A DNA stretch of 64,000 nt, taken from the NCBI RefSeq assembly GCF_004352825.1, contig NZ_SJRW01000001.1:868001-932000 (forward strand), read 5' to 3'. Under the pieces are notes generated by a model, which saw only the letters and a list, made by a program, of their open reading frames with translations, had not been told where the DNA came from and ran no database searches. Below, piece after piece: positions 1-10,888 of the stretch (position 1 is its first letter; every line of letters begins with the position of its first letter). The translations under genes and the position numbers were made by a program. The stretch comes from Luteimonas arsenica (GTDB taxonomy: Bacteria > Pseudomonadota > Gammaproteobacteria > Xanthomonadales > Xanthomonadaceae).

Positions 1-468
1 CAGGGCCGAGGCCGCCGCCCGCGACGGCTGCGGCAGCGGGACGGCCTGCGTGAAGTCGGCCAGCACCGGCAGCACTTCCACGTCGCCGAACTCGCGGTCC
101 AGGCGCCCGGCGCTGGCGGTCAGCGCCGAGCGCGAGATCTCGATCGGGGTGTAGGCCACCGGATCGTCGAGCGCATCGAGCAGCAGCCGCGTCTTGCGTC
201 CGCTGCCGCTGCCGTACTCGACCACGTGCGCGCGCGGGCCGATGGCGGCAGCGATCGCCGGGCCGAGGTCGGCGAGCATCGCCAGCTCCAGGCGGGTGGG
301 GTAGTACTCGGGCTGGCGGGTGATGGCCTCGAACAGCTCCGAGCCGCGCTGGTCGTAGAAGTACTTCGACGGCAGGCGTTTCGGGCTGGAAGACAGCCCG
401 CGCAGCACGTCGCCGGCGATGTCGTCCGCGCTGGGATGCAGGTCGGTGAGCTTGAGGTCGGTGGTCAA
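1..468 (-). CDS. egtD: L-histidine N-alpha-methyltransferase EgtD (3' part outside the window)
   Basis: Only the first 156 codons are inside the window; the gene runs off the left edge. The translation contains KYFYDQRGSELFEAITRQPEYYP-type family sequence and the SAM-binding segment VEYGSGSGRKT, both typical of EgtD, which trimethylates histidine to hercynine in ergothioneine synthesis. I place the start at a TTG whose last two bases overlap the egtB stop (TTGA, 465-468), which implies translational coupling. A GTG 20 codons further in is an alternative. The upstream neighbour egtB supplies the next pathway step. Recognition is firm; the exact start is not. Confidence 0.9.
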   Translation of the reverse strand, partial: MTTDLKLTDLHPSADDIAGDVLRGLSSSPKRLPSKYFYDQRGSELFEAITRQPEYYPTRLELAMLADLGPAIAAAIGPRAHVVEYGSGSGRKTRLLLDALDDPVAYTPIEISRSALTASAGRLDREFGDVEVLPVLADFTQAVPLPQPSRAAASAL

Positions 469-1784
469 TCGAGGTCCTTGGCCAGGCGCAGGCCGGAGAA
501 CTGCCAGCGCGCGTGGGGTGCGAAAAAGTTGCGGTAGCTGGCGCGCGCATGGCCGCGCGGCGTGGCGCAGCTGCCGCCGCGCAGGACCAGCTGGCCGCTC
601 ATGAACTTGCCGTTGTACTCGCCCAGGGTGCCGGCCAGCGGACGGAAGCCGGGCCAGGGCGCATAGGCGCTGGAGGTCCACTCCCAGGCGTTGCCGAACA
701 GGCCCAGCGGGGCGGTGCTGCGGCCAAGGGTGCCGTCCACGGCGACCGGGTGCAGGGGCGCGCCGTCGTCGGCGAAGTTGCCTTCCGCCGGCAGTCCCGC
801 GGCGGCGGCTTCCCACTCGGCTTCGGTGGGCAGGCGCGCACCCGCCCAGTGTGCGAAGGCGTCGGCCTCGTAGTGGCTGAGATGGCATGCGGGCGCATCG
901 GGATCGCGCTCGCGCCAGCCGCCCAGCGTGAACTCGCGCGCGCCGTCCTCGTGCCAGTACAGCGGCCGCGCCCAGGCTTCGCGCTGCACGAGGTCCCAGC
1001 CGTCGCTGAGCCAGAGCGACGGGGTGCGGTAGCCACCGTCGGCGACGAAGGCGGCGAACTGGGCATTCGACACCGGCTGTTCGGCCAGCGCGTGCGCGGG
1101 CACCAGCACGCGGTGACGCGGGGTTTCGTTGTCGTAGGCAAAGGCGCTGCCAGCGCCCGGCCAGCGCGGCGCGCCGATCTTGACGATGGCCTCGCCCCGG
1201 CGCAGCCAGCGCGGGTCGCCACCGGCCGTGCCGGCGGTCGCGGGCGCGGCGGGAACCGGCAGGTCGTTGCGGTAGGCCGGCGCCAGCGGGTTGCACCAGA
1301 GTGCGTGCTTGATGTCGGTGAGCAGCAGCTCCTGGTGCTGCTGCTCGTGGTGGGTGCCGAGCAGGAGCACGTCGCGCGTGGCGTCATCGAAGCGGCCTTC
1401 GTCGAGGCCGCGCAGCACGCGCTCGTCCACCGCGTCGCGCCAGGCCAGCACCTCGGCCAGCGACGGCCGCGACACCTGCCCGCGCAGCGCCCGCGGGTGG
1501 CGCTCGCCGGCACCGACGTAGTAGCTGTTGAAGAGGTAGTCCCAGCCGTCCGGGATCGCGGCCGGATCGTCCAGCACGAAGCGGGCGAAGAACCAGGTGG
1601 TGTGCGCCAGGTGCCATTTCGCCGGGCTGGCGTCGGGCATGGACTGGATCTGGGCATCCTCCGCCGACAGCGGCGCGGCGAGTGCGCGCGTGCGTGCACG
1701 GACCTCCGCGTAGCGATGGCGGAGGTCGTGCGTGGCGTCGGCCGTGGGTGGCGCGACGGCGTCGGCTGCCGGGAGAGCGGGCAT
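465..1784 (-). CDS. egtB: Ergothioneine synthase EgtB (hercynine sulfoxide synthase)
   Basis: A 439-residue protein with an N-terminal DinB-like four-helix domain and a C-terminal formylglycine-generating-enzyme (FGE-sulfatase) domain. The iron-binding motif is visible as HHEQQHQE, and the C-terminal half has the GNAWEWTSS and LRGGSCATPRGHARASYRN segments of the family. EgtB couples hercynine to a thiol donor using O2 and non-haem iron. The start at 1784 is preferred over longer frames because the homology begins soon after it and a -10-like TACCCT ends 6 nt upstream. It overlaps egtD by 4 nt. No egtA or egtC is visible. The paralogous SenA (selenoneine) is less likely given the egtD neighbour. 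Confidence 0.92.
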   Translation of the reverse strand: MPALPAADAVAPPTADATHDLRHRYAEVRARTRALAAPLSAEDAQIQSMPDASPAKWHLAHTTWFFARFVLDDPAAIPDGWDYLFNSYYVGAGERHPRALRGQVSRPSLAEVLAWRDAVDERVLRGLDEGRFDDATRDVLLLGTHHEQQHQELLLTDIKHALWCNPLAPAYRNDLPVPAAPATAGTAGGDPRWLRRGEAIVKIGAPRWPGAGSAFAYDNETPRHRVLVPAHALAEQPVSNAQFAAFVADGGYRTPSLWLSDGWDLVQREAWARPLYWHEDGAREFTLGGWRERDPDAPACHLSHYEADAFAHWAGARLPTEAEWEAAAAGLPAEGNFADDGAPLHPVAVDGTLGRSTAPLGLFGNAWEWTSSAYAPWPGFRPLAGTLGEYNGKFMSGQLVLRGGSCATPRGHARASYRNFFAPHARWQFSGLRLAKDLD

Positions 1785-1790
1785 GGGCGC

Positions 1791-1796
1791 AGGGTA
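1791..1796 (-). promoter_or_regulatory. -10-like element of egtB, leaderless spacing
   Basis: TACCCT on the minus strand ends 6 nt before the egtB ATG, so transcription would begin at or next to the start codon. No convincing -35 is visible. Prediction only. Confidence 0.4.
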
Positions 1797-1829
1797 GCGC
1801 GGGGCGGCTACGGCTGCGTGAAACGCGGA

Positions 1830-1883
1830 TCCCGCAAGTTCGGCCCCATCCCCATGCGGCAGATGGGGGCGAAGCTTGCGGGA
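1830..1883. repeat. 54-bp imperfect palindrome downstream of gcvP
   Basis: The outer arms TCCCGCAAG and CTTGCGGGA enclose a second pair, GGCCCCATC and GATGGGGGC, with an 11-nt loop. It lies in the gap between the gcvP stop and the egtB promoter. There is no T-tract after it on the gcvP strand, so it looks like a REP-type or mRNA-stabilising hairpin rather than a classic intrinsic terminator. Confidence 0.7.
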
Positions 1884-1890
1884 AAGTGGC

Positions 1891-4776
<2,886 letters not shown>

Positions 4777-4830
4777 GGCGGTCGGGACTCTGGCGGGCGC
4801 GGGAGGGCCGCGTGCACGCACGCGGGGCGC

Positions 4831-5022
4831 CCCTCTGTCCTTTTGCCTGAGAGTTCGGGACGGGCGCGGAGCCTGTCCCATGCACCTTCGGCGCCGGGTT
4901 TGACCGGTCTCTCCAGAGTTGTCCCAGCCGGCGGTACGTGGGCCTGAGCGATTACGGGCGTTGCGCCTTCGGCAGCCGGTGCCCGGTGGATCGGGGCGGC
5001 TTCTCCCGCTGGAGGGTCTAGC
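4831..5022 (-). ncRNA. Tandem glycine riboswitch (two aptamers)
   Basis: Reading the minus strand, aptamer I has GCGGGAGAAGC, then GCTGCCGAAGGCGCAA and CGCTCAGGC. Aptamer II has CTCTGGAGAGACC, then GCGCCGAAGGTGCA and the hallmark CTCTCAGGCAAAAGGACAG. These are the conserved glycine aptamer blocks in correct order, twice. The element begins right after the -10 box and ends about 55 nt before gcvP. A GC hairpin at 4808-4825 may be part of the expression platform. Glycine binding normally turns glycine cleavage genes on. Confidence 0.95.
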
Positions 5023-5028
5023 CCGGCG

Positions 5029-5034
5029 ATTATA
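5029..5034 (-). promoter_or_regulatory. -10 box of the gcvP riboswitch transcript
   Basis: A perfect TATAAT on the minus strand, 6-8 nt upstream of the riboswitch 5' end. No good -35 hexamer is visible at 17 bp. Confidence 0.7.
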
Positions 5035-5104
5035 GCCCGCCCGGCGGCCGGCCCGGGATCGGTCAGTTCCATGGGCGTCGGGGCGGGTGGGGACGGGGAG
5101 CCGG

Positions 5105-5110
5105 TATGCT
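5105..5110 (+). promoter_or_regulatory. -10-like element of the MFS transporter gene, leaderless spacing
   Basis: TATGCT ends 8 nt before the ATG at 5119. The transcript would start at or next to the start codon, diverging from the gcvP promoter about 70 bp away. Confidence 0.4.
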
Positions 5111-5118
5111 TGCCGCCC

Positions 5119-6369
5119 ATGCCCCCGCACCTCCCCAAGTCCATGGGCCGCCTGGCCTTGCTGCTGGCCGGGCTGTCGATGTTCGGCCCGTTCTCGATCG
5201 ACGCCATCTTCCCGGCGTTCCCGGCCATGGGCGTGTCGCTGGGCGCCGACAAGCTGGCCATGCAGCAGACCATCAGCGCCTACCTGGTGGCCTATGCGCT
5301 GATGAGCCTGGTGCACGGCCCGCTGTCGGACGCCATCGGCCGCCGCAAGGTCATCCTGGGCGGGCTGCTGGTGTTCATCGCGGCCTCGGTGGGCTGCGCC
5401 CTGGCCAACGACCTGGCGACCATGCTGGTGTTCCGCGCCCTGCAGGGCCTGTCGGCGGGCGTGGGCCTGATCGTGGGCCGCGCCGTGATCCGCGACCTGC
5501 TCCACGGCGACGACGCGCAGCGGCTGATGAGCCAGGTGTCGATGATCTTCGGCATCGCGCCCGCGATCGCACCGGTGATCGGCGGCTGGATCCTGGGCTG
5601 GGGCGAATGGCACGACATCTTCTGGTTCCTGGTCGGCTTCGCCGTGCTGCTGTTCGCGGCGACCTGGGCCTGGCTGCCCGAAACCCACCCTGCGGAAAAC
5701 CGCAGCCCGCCGGTGCCGCGGCGGATGCTGCGCGACTACGTGCTGATCTTCGCCAATCGGCGCTTCCAGCGGCTGGCGGCGGCGGGTGCGCTGAACTTCG
5801 CGGCGCTGTTCCTGTACATCGCCTCGGCGCCGGCCTTCGTGCTCGACCTGCTGAAGCTCGACGAGCGCAGCTTCGCCTGGTTCTTCGGGCCGATGATCGG
5901 CGGGATGATGCTCGGCGCCTTCACCTCAGGTCGCGTCGCGGGGCGGATGCCGCACGTGGTGCAGGTGAACATCGGCTTCGCCTGCTGCGGGCTGGCCGCG
6001 CTGGGCAACGTCGCCTACGGCCTGCTGGTCGAGGTGCCCACGGTGCCGTGGGCAGTGCTGCCGGTGGCGCTGTGCGCCTTCGGCGTGGCGATGGTGTTCC
6101 CGGTGCTGACCCTGGCGGTGCTCGACATGTATCCGCGGCAGCGTGGCTCGGCCTCCTCGCTGCAGGCCTTCACCAGCCTCGCGCTCAATGCAGCGGTGGC
6201 GGGCCTGCTGTCACCGCTGGTGAGCGGCTCGATGCTGACGCTGGCGGTCGCCGCGGCGGTGTTCACCACGGCGGCCTGGCTGGTGTGGCGACTGGAGCGC
6301 TACCGGATCAAGCGGCTGCCGGCGGGGCAGTGCGAGCCGGGGATGCCAGACCCGGCTGAGCACGTGTAG
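5119..6369 (+). CDS. Bcr/CflA-type MFS multidrug efflux transporter
   Basis: A 416-residue inner-membrane protein with about 12 hydrophobic segments. The region from 20 to 120 carries [18 protein letters not shown], the loop [13 protein letters not shown] (MFS motif A, between TM2 and TM3) and [11 protein letters not shown], all typical of the Bcr/CflA drug:H+ antiporter subfamily. I chose the ATG at 5119 because the preceding 16 codons are Gly-rich, non-conserved and overlap the -10-like box. It is transcribed divergently from gcvP and ends 19 bp from the convergent M2 peptidase gene. The substrate cannot be read from sequence. Confidence 0.9.
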   Translation: MPPHLPKSMGRLALLLAGLSMFGPFSIDAIFPAFPAMGVSLGADKLAMQQTISAYLVAYALMSLVHGPLSDAIGRRKVILGGLLVFIAASVGCALANDLATMLVFRALQGLSAGVGLIVGRAVIRDLLHGDDAQRLMSQVSMIFGIAPAIAPVIGGWILGWGEWHDIFWFLVGFAVLLFAATWAWLPETHPAENRSPPVPRRMLRDYVLIFANRRFQRLAAAGALNFAALFLYIASAPAFVLDLLKLDERSFAWFFGPMIGGMMLGAFTSGRVAGRMPHVVQVNIGFACCGLAALGNVAYGLLVEVPTVPWAVLPVALCAFGVAMVFPVLTLAVLDMYPRQRGSASSLQAFTSLALNAAVAGLLSPLVSGSMLTLAVAAAVFTTAAWLVWRLERYRIKRLPAGQCEPGMPDPAEHV

Positions 6370-6388
6370 GTACTGTCGGGGTCCTGCC

Positions 6389-8371
6389 TTATTCCCCGTC
6401 CGGAGCGGCAGCGACCGGAGCCGCGGCCGCCGCCTGCCAGCCGCAGGTCTTGCCCTCGTTCTGCTCCACCAGCCATTCCTGCAGCGGCGCGAAGTACTCC
6501 AGCACCGCCGACGCGTCCATGGTCTCGCCGCCGGTCAACTCCTTGAGCGTCTGCTGCCAGGGCTGGCTGTTGCCCTTGGACAGCATCGCCCAGAACTTCT
6601 CGCCCGCGGCCGGGTTGCCGGCGAAGCTGCACTCGTTGAGCGGGCCGTCGTGGCCGGCGGCGTCGCACAGGGCCTTGTAGAACTGGAACTGCAGCACGTG
6701 CGAGAGGAAGTAGCGCGTATACGGGGTATTGCCCGGCACGTGGTACTTCGCGCCCGGGTCGAAGAACTCCTCGCCGCGCGGGGTGGCCGGGGCGACGCCC
6801 TGGTACTTCGCCTTCAGGTCCCACCAGGCCTGGTTGTAGTTGCCAGGCGCGATCGAACCGTCGAACACGCCCCAGCGCCAGCGGTCGATCATCAGGCCGA
6901 AGGGCAGGAAGGCGACCTTGCTGAGCGCCATGCGCATCTGCGCGTTGATCAGCGCCTCGTGGCCCGGCGCCTGGCCTTCGACCAGGCCGATCGACTGCAG
7001 GTAGCTGGGCGTCATCGACAGCACGATGGTGTCGCCGATGGCCTCGTGGAAGCCGTCGTGCGCGCCGTTCTGGAACATCGGCGGCTGCTGGCCGTAGGCC
7101 AGGTAGTAATAGACGTGGCCCAGCTCGTGGTAGATGGTGGTGAAGTCTTCCTCGTTGGGCTTGATGCACATCTTGGTGCGCACGTCGCTGGCGTCGGCGT
7201 TCATCTGCCAGGCGCTGGCATGGCAGACCACCTCGCGGTCGCGCGGCTTGATGAACTGGGTCTTCTCCCAGTACGACTCCGGCAGCGCCGGCATGCCCAG
7301 CGAGGTGTAGAACTCCTCCGCCTGGCGGGTCATGGCCTTCGCATGCTCCAGCTGGGCGCCGCGCACGATCTCCACGCGCTCGTCGGTCGGCAGCAGCGCG
7401 TTCTCGCGGGTCAGCCGCTGGTTGAGCGCGGCCTGGTACTGGCGCTCCAGCGCGCCGCTGACGTCGAGCTGGCTGGCGTTGGGATAGGGCGCCAGCATCG
7501 ACCAGAGGTTGCTCCAGTCCTGCTGCCACATGTTGCCCATCAGGTGCGCGGGCAGCATGCCGTTGACCGAGCCCTTGCCGGGATACTCGGCTTCCAGGCG
7601 CGTGCGCGCATAGCAGTGCAGCTGCTCGTAAAGCGGTTCCACCTGGCCCCAGAGGCGGTCGGTCTCGGTGGCGAGCTCGGCCGGGGTCATGTCGTAGCCG
7701 GCGCGCCAGAGTTCGCCGGCGTCGGCGAAGCCGAGGTCGCGCGCGCCCTCGTTGACCAGGCCGGCGAAGCGCACGTAGTCCTCGCGCATCGGCTGGGAGA
7801 TGGTGTGCCAGCCTTCCCAGGCCTCGAGCTGGGCGTCGTAGTCGCGGTCGTTGCGCAGCACGTCCTCCAGCTCGCCGAGCTGGCGGCAGCGGCGGGCGTC
7901 GCCTTCGCCGGTGCAGTACTCGCCGCGGCCGTAGGCGCCCTCCATCTTGCTGGCCAGGCGCGTGAGCTCGGACAGCTTGGCGGGATCGCGCGGCGGCGGC
8001 ATCGAGGTGCCGAGCTTGAGCAGGCTGATCGCACGCTCGGTGGCCGGCGACATCGCCTTGCCCTCGAAGCGCCGCGACTGCTCGACCCACTGCTGGGTGC
8101 GGGCGAGGTAGCGTTCGTTGCCCTTGGACGACAGCAGTTCGCTGTCGTCGTTGCTGTAGGTCGCGGCGACCCACTGCGATGCGGTGAGCTCCGGCATCAG
8201 CTCGGCGAACTCGCGGTTCACGCGGGCGATGAACTCGTCGGCGGTTTCCTTCTCGAGCTGGGCCTGCGAGGGGCCGCCGTCGGGGCCGGGGGCGTCGGAG
8301 GGGCCGCGCGAGCAGGCGGCGAGGGCCAGGCCGGCGGCGATGGCGATGACGAGGCGGGTGCGTGGCTTCAC
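6389..8371 (-). CDS. M2-family dipeptidyl carboxypeptidase (ACE-like), lipoprotein
   Basis: A 660-residue zinc metallopeptidase of the angiotensin-converting-enzyme family. The zinc motif HELGH is at 415-419, with the third ligand in the downstream GFHEAIGDT. It releases C-terminal dipeptides; Xanthomonas ACE homologues are known. The N-terminus (GTG start) is a lipoprotein signal, LALAAC, with Ser after the Cys, so it is probably anchored in the outer membrane facing the periplasm. GGAGA lies just upstream of the GTG. The C-terminus has an Ala-rich tail. It is convergent with the MFS gene. Confidence 0.93.
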   Translation of the reverse strand: MKPRTRLVIAIAAGLALAACSRGPSDAPGPDGGPSQAQLEKETADEFIARVNREFAELMPELTASQWVAATYSNDDSELLSSKGNERYLARTQQWVEQSRRFEGKAMSPATERAISLLKLGTSMPPPRDPAKLSELTRLASKMEGAYGRGEYCTGEGDARRCRQLGELEDVLRNDRDYDAQLEAWEGWHTISQPMREDYVRFAGLVNEGARDLGFADAGELWRAGYDMTPAELATETDRLWGQVEPLYEQLHCYARTRLEAEYPGKGSVNGMLPAHLMGNMWQQDWSNLWSMLAPYPNASQLDVSGALERQYQAALNQRLTRENALLPTDERVEIVRGAQLEHAKAMTRQAEEFYTSLGMPALPESYWEKTQFIKPRDREVVCHASAWQMNADASDVRTKMCIKPNEEDFTTIYHELGHVYYYLAYGQQPPMFQNGAHDGFHEAIGDTIVLSMTPSYLQSIGLVEGQAPGHEALINAQMRMALSKVAFLPFGLMIDRWRWGVFDGSIAPGNYNQAWWDLKAKYQGVAPATPRGEEFFDPGAKYHVPGNTPYTRYFLSHVLQFQFYKALCDAAGHDGPLNECSFAGNPAAGEKFWAMLSKGNSQPWQQTLKELTGGETMDASAVLEYFAPLQEWLVEQNEGKTCGWQAAAAAPVAAAPDGE

Positions 8372-8453
8372 GGGGTTTCTCCGGTGGCGCCGGCGGCGGC
8401 GCGAAACCCCCGCAGGCTAGTGGGCGGGTGGCGCAGCCGCAAGGGGCAGCGCG

Positions 8454-8906
8454 TCAGGCCGAGGGCAGGCCGCGGGCGGCGAGCCAGGCGCGCGCATCGT
8501 CGGCGTCGCCTTCGAACCAGGCGCGGGTGGAGCCGAGGCGGAAGCTGTAGCCCCAGGCGTCCATGTCGGCCATCAGGCGGTCGCGGCCGACGCCGGGCAG
8601 GGCGTCGGCCAGCACGATCTGCAGGCAGCAGGTTGCGTCTTCCTCGGGTACGGAATCGGTGGCGTCGGTGTGCACCAGGGCGCGGCGCTCCGGCGGCAGC
8701 ACGATCAGGTGGCAGGCCTCGTGCAGCAGCGAGTGCACCGGGGTATCGGCGCGGGCGTAGACGGTGGCACCGATGATCCCGGCCTCGGGCTCGCCCCAGT
8801 AGCTGCCGGGAATCGGCGCGCCGTCGTCGACGGCGATGAGTTCGAGACCGTGGCTGGCGAGCAGCGTCGCGGCATCGGCGAAGGCGATGTCACCCAGCCG
8901 CAGCAC
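8454..8906 (-). CDS. Conserved hypothetical protein with a HEACH (zincin-like) motif
   Basis: About 150 residues if started at the GTG at 8906; an ATG at 8981 would give 175, but the added residues are encoded across a REP-type palindrome and look like low-complexity Ala/Pro/Val. The core HSLLHEACHLIVLPPERR fits the HExxH zinc-protease consensus, and an EEDATCCLQ segment follows about 20 residues later with a possible third acidic ligand. No family name can be given with certainty. It lies after minE on the same strand. Catalytic activity is unproven; Cys-rich surroundings could also bind metal. Confidence 0.75.
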   Translation of the reverse strand: MLRLGDIAFADAATLLASHGLELIAVDDGAPIPGSYWGEPEAGIIGATVYARADTPVHSLLHEACHLIVLPPERRALVHTDATDSVPEEDATCCLQIVLADALPGVGRDRLMADMDAWGYSFRLGSTRAWFEGDADDARAWLAARGLPSA

Positions 8907-8924
8907 ATCCGGGGCGTCCGCTGT

Positions 8925-8952
8925 TGTGGGAGCGGCTACAGCTGCTCCCACA
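8925..8952. repeat. REP-type palindrome (TGTGGGAGC...GCTCCCACA)
   Basis: A 28-bp hairpin with 9-bp perfect arms and a GGCTACAGCT-type loop. The TGTGGGAGCGGCT motif is a familiar REP core in Pseudomonas and Xanthomonas relatives. It sits between minE and the HEACH gene. Confidence 0.8.
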
Positions 8953-8985
8953 GGGATGGGGTCCACGGGTACCGCCGCCACGGGC

Positions 8986-9249
8986 TCAGTTGGCCGCCGC
9001 GCGCTCGTCGGTCAGGGCGACGCTGATGTCGAGCACGTCATGCTCGCCATCCTTGACCAGGTCGACCTTGACCGCGTCGACGTCGACGCTGACGTACTTG
9101 CGGATCACTTCCAGCAGCTCGCGCTGCAGCAGCGGCAGGTAATCCGGCGCGCCGCGGCTGCTGCGCTCCTGGGCGACGATGATCCGCAGCCGCTCCTTGG
9201 CGATCGACGCGGTGTTCTTCTTGGCCTTCAGGAAATCGAACATGCCCAT
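8986..9249 (-). CDS. minE: Cell division topological specificity factor MinE
   Basis: An 87-residue protein matching MinE in length. The N-terminal [21 protein letters not shown] segment is the membrane-binding and MinD-interacting part, followed by [10 protein letters not shown] (anti-MinCD domain) and the C-terminal topological domain. MinE stimulates MinD ATPase and drives pole-to-pole oscillation, keeping the division site at mid-cell. It starts 3 nt after the minD stop, so it is co-translated with minD in the GNAT-minC-minD-minE operon. Confidence 0.97.
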   Translation of the reverse strand: MGMFDFLKAKKNTASIAKERLRIIVAQERSSRGAPDYLPLLQRELLEVIRKYVSVDVDAVKVDLVKDGEHDVLDISVALTDERAAAN

Positions 9250-9252
9250 GCC

Positions 9253-10062
9253 TCAACCCCCGAACAGCTTGCTGAAGAAACCCTTCTTCTCCAGCTGGGT
9301 GAAGCGCATCGGCCGCTCCTCGCCGAGGATGCGCGCGACGGCGTCGTCATAGGCCTGCCCGGCCGGCGATTCCATGTCCAGGATCACCGGCTCGCCCTTG
9401 TTGGAGGCATTGAGCACGTCGCCCGACTCGGGGATCACGCCCACCGTCTTCAGGCCGAGCACCTCCTCGACGTCGGTGATCGACAGCATCTCGCCGCCTT
9501 CCACGCGCTGCGGGTTGTAGCGCGTGAGCAGCAGGTGCGACCTGATCGGCTCGCCGCCCTCGGCCCTGCGGGTCTTGGAGTCGAGCAGGCCGATGATGCG
9601 GTCCGAGTCGCGCACCGAGGACACCTCGGGGTTGACCACCACCACGGCCTGGTCGGCGAAGTACATCGCCAGGAAGGCGCCCTTCTCGATGCCGGCCGGC
9701 GAGTCGCAGATGATGAATTCGAAGCCGTCGGCGTCGAGTTCCTTGAGCACCTTCTCCACGCCCTCGCGGTTGAGCGCGTCCTTGTCGCGCGTCTGCGACG
9801 CGGCGAGCACGTACAGGTTGTCGAAGCGCTTGTCCTTGATCAGGGCCTGCTTCAGCGTGGCCTCGCCCTGGGTGACGTTGACGAAGTCGTACACCACGCG
9901 GCGCTCGCAGCCCATGATCAGGTCGAGGTTGCGCAGGCCGACGTCGAAGTCGATGACTGCGGTCTTCTTGCCGCGACGCGCCAGGCCGCAGGCCAGGCTC
10001 GCGCTGGTGGTGGTCTTGCCGACGCCGCCCTTGCCGGACGTGACTACGATGATCTCGGCCAA
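9253..10062 (-). CDS. minD: Septum site-determining ATPase MinD
   Basis: A 269-residue ParA/MinD-family ATPase. The deviant Walker A motif SGKGGVGKTTT is at residues 9-19 (K11 signature lysine, K16), and the membrane-targeting amphipathic helix closes the protein (FSKLFGG). MinD recruits MinC to the membrane and is displaced by MinE. The start is fixed by the conserved MAEIIVVTSGKGG beginning. It lies 25 nt downstream of minC and 3 nt upstream of minE. Confidence 0.98.
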   Translation of the reverse strand: MAEIIVVTSGKGGVGKTTTSASLACGLARRGKKTAVIDFDVGLRNLDLIMGCERRVVYDFVNVTQGEATLKQALIKDKRFDNLYVLAASQTRDKDALNREGVEKVLKELDADGFEFIICDSPAGIEKGAFLAMYFADQAVVVVNPEVSSVRDSDRIIGLLDSKTRRAEGGEPIRSHLLLTRYNPQRVEGGEMLSITDVEEVLGLKTVGVIPESGDVLNASNKGEPVILDMESPAGQAYDDAVARILGEERPMRFTQLEKKGFFSKLFGG

Positions 10063-10087
10063 AGTCTCTCTCCTGTGTGCGCGCTTC

Positions 10088-10888
10088 TCAGTCGAGCGCT
10101 GCTATTTTCAGCTGGTCGCCATCCAGCCAGACCTGCACGGCCTTGCCGCGCAGCTCCACCGGGATGTCTTCCAGCACCTTGTAGTGTCCCGCCACGGCCA
10201 CGAGTTCGGCGTGGAACTCGCGGCAGAAGATACGTGCCTTTGCGTTGCCCTGCGCGCCGGCCAGGGCGCGGCCGCGCAGCGCGCCGTAGATGTGGATGGA
10301 GCCGTCGGCGATGACCTCGGCGCCGGCGCCCACGGCGGCCAGCACGGTGAGGTCGCGGTTGTCGGCGTAGACCTGCTGGCCCGAGCGCACCGAGGTGGCC
10401 TGCATCAGTCCCGGGCCGCCGCTGCGGGGAGATGCTTCGGCCGCCGCTTCGGGGCGGGGCGCCTCCGCGGTCCGGGCCGGCTTCGCAGCCTCGGGCGCGG
10501 GCGCCGTGGCGGCGGGCGCGGCGTCGGCGGGCTCGTACTGGGCGCGGAACCTGGCCAGCAGCGGCAGGCCCAGCTCCACCGCCAACTGCTCGTTCTCGCT
10601 GCTGCCCCAGGCCAGGGCCACGGGCAGGGCGCCGGCCTCGCGCAGGGCGTCGAGCAGGGCGCGCGCGGTGGCCACGTCGGGAAGCGCCGGCAGGCCGCCG
10701 AAGTCGACGACCACGGCGCCGCGTGCGAACAGCTTGGGCGCCCGCTGCACGCGGTCGCGCATCTCGGCCGCGAGCCGTTCGATGTCGAGGCTGCGGACGC
10801 GCAGGTTGGCGATACCGACCTGGCCGATCCGCAGGTCGCCGGCGAGTTCGAAGTCCTGCGCCTGCGCGCCCCGGGTATTCGCCATCAT
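10088..10888 (-). CDS. minC: Septum site-determining protein MinC
   Basis: A 266-residue FtsZ-polymerisation inhibitor. The N-terminal domain (about 1-105) is joined by an Ala/Pro/Glu-rich linker (about 115-165) to the C-terminal beta-helical domain with the VRSGQQVYADNRDLTVLAAVGAGAEV signature, which binds MinD. The linker is longer and more Ala-rich than in E. coli. I start at 10888 because that ATG overlaps the GNAT stop (ATGA); the adjacent ATG at 10885 is also possible. It is the second gene of the operon. Confidence 0.95.
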   Translation of the reverse strand: MMANTRGAQAQDFELAGDLRIGQVGIANLRVRSLDIERLAAEMRDRVQRAPKLFARGAVVVDFGGLPALPDVATARALLDALREAGALPVALAWGSSENEQLAVELGLPLLARFRAQYEPADAAPAATAPAPEAAKPARTAEAPRPEAAAEASPRSGGPGLMQATSVRSGQQVYADNRDLTVLAAVGAGAEVIADGSIHIYGALRGRALAGAQGNAKARIFCREFHAELVAVAGHYKVLEDIPVELRGKAVQVWLDGDQLKIAALD

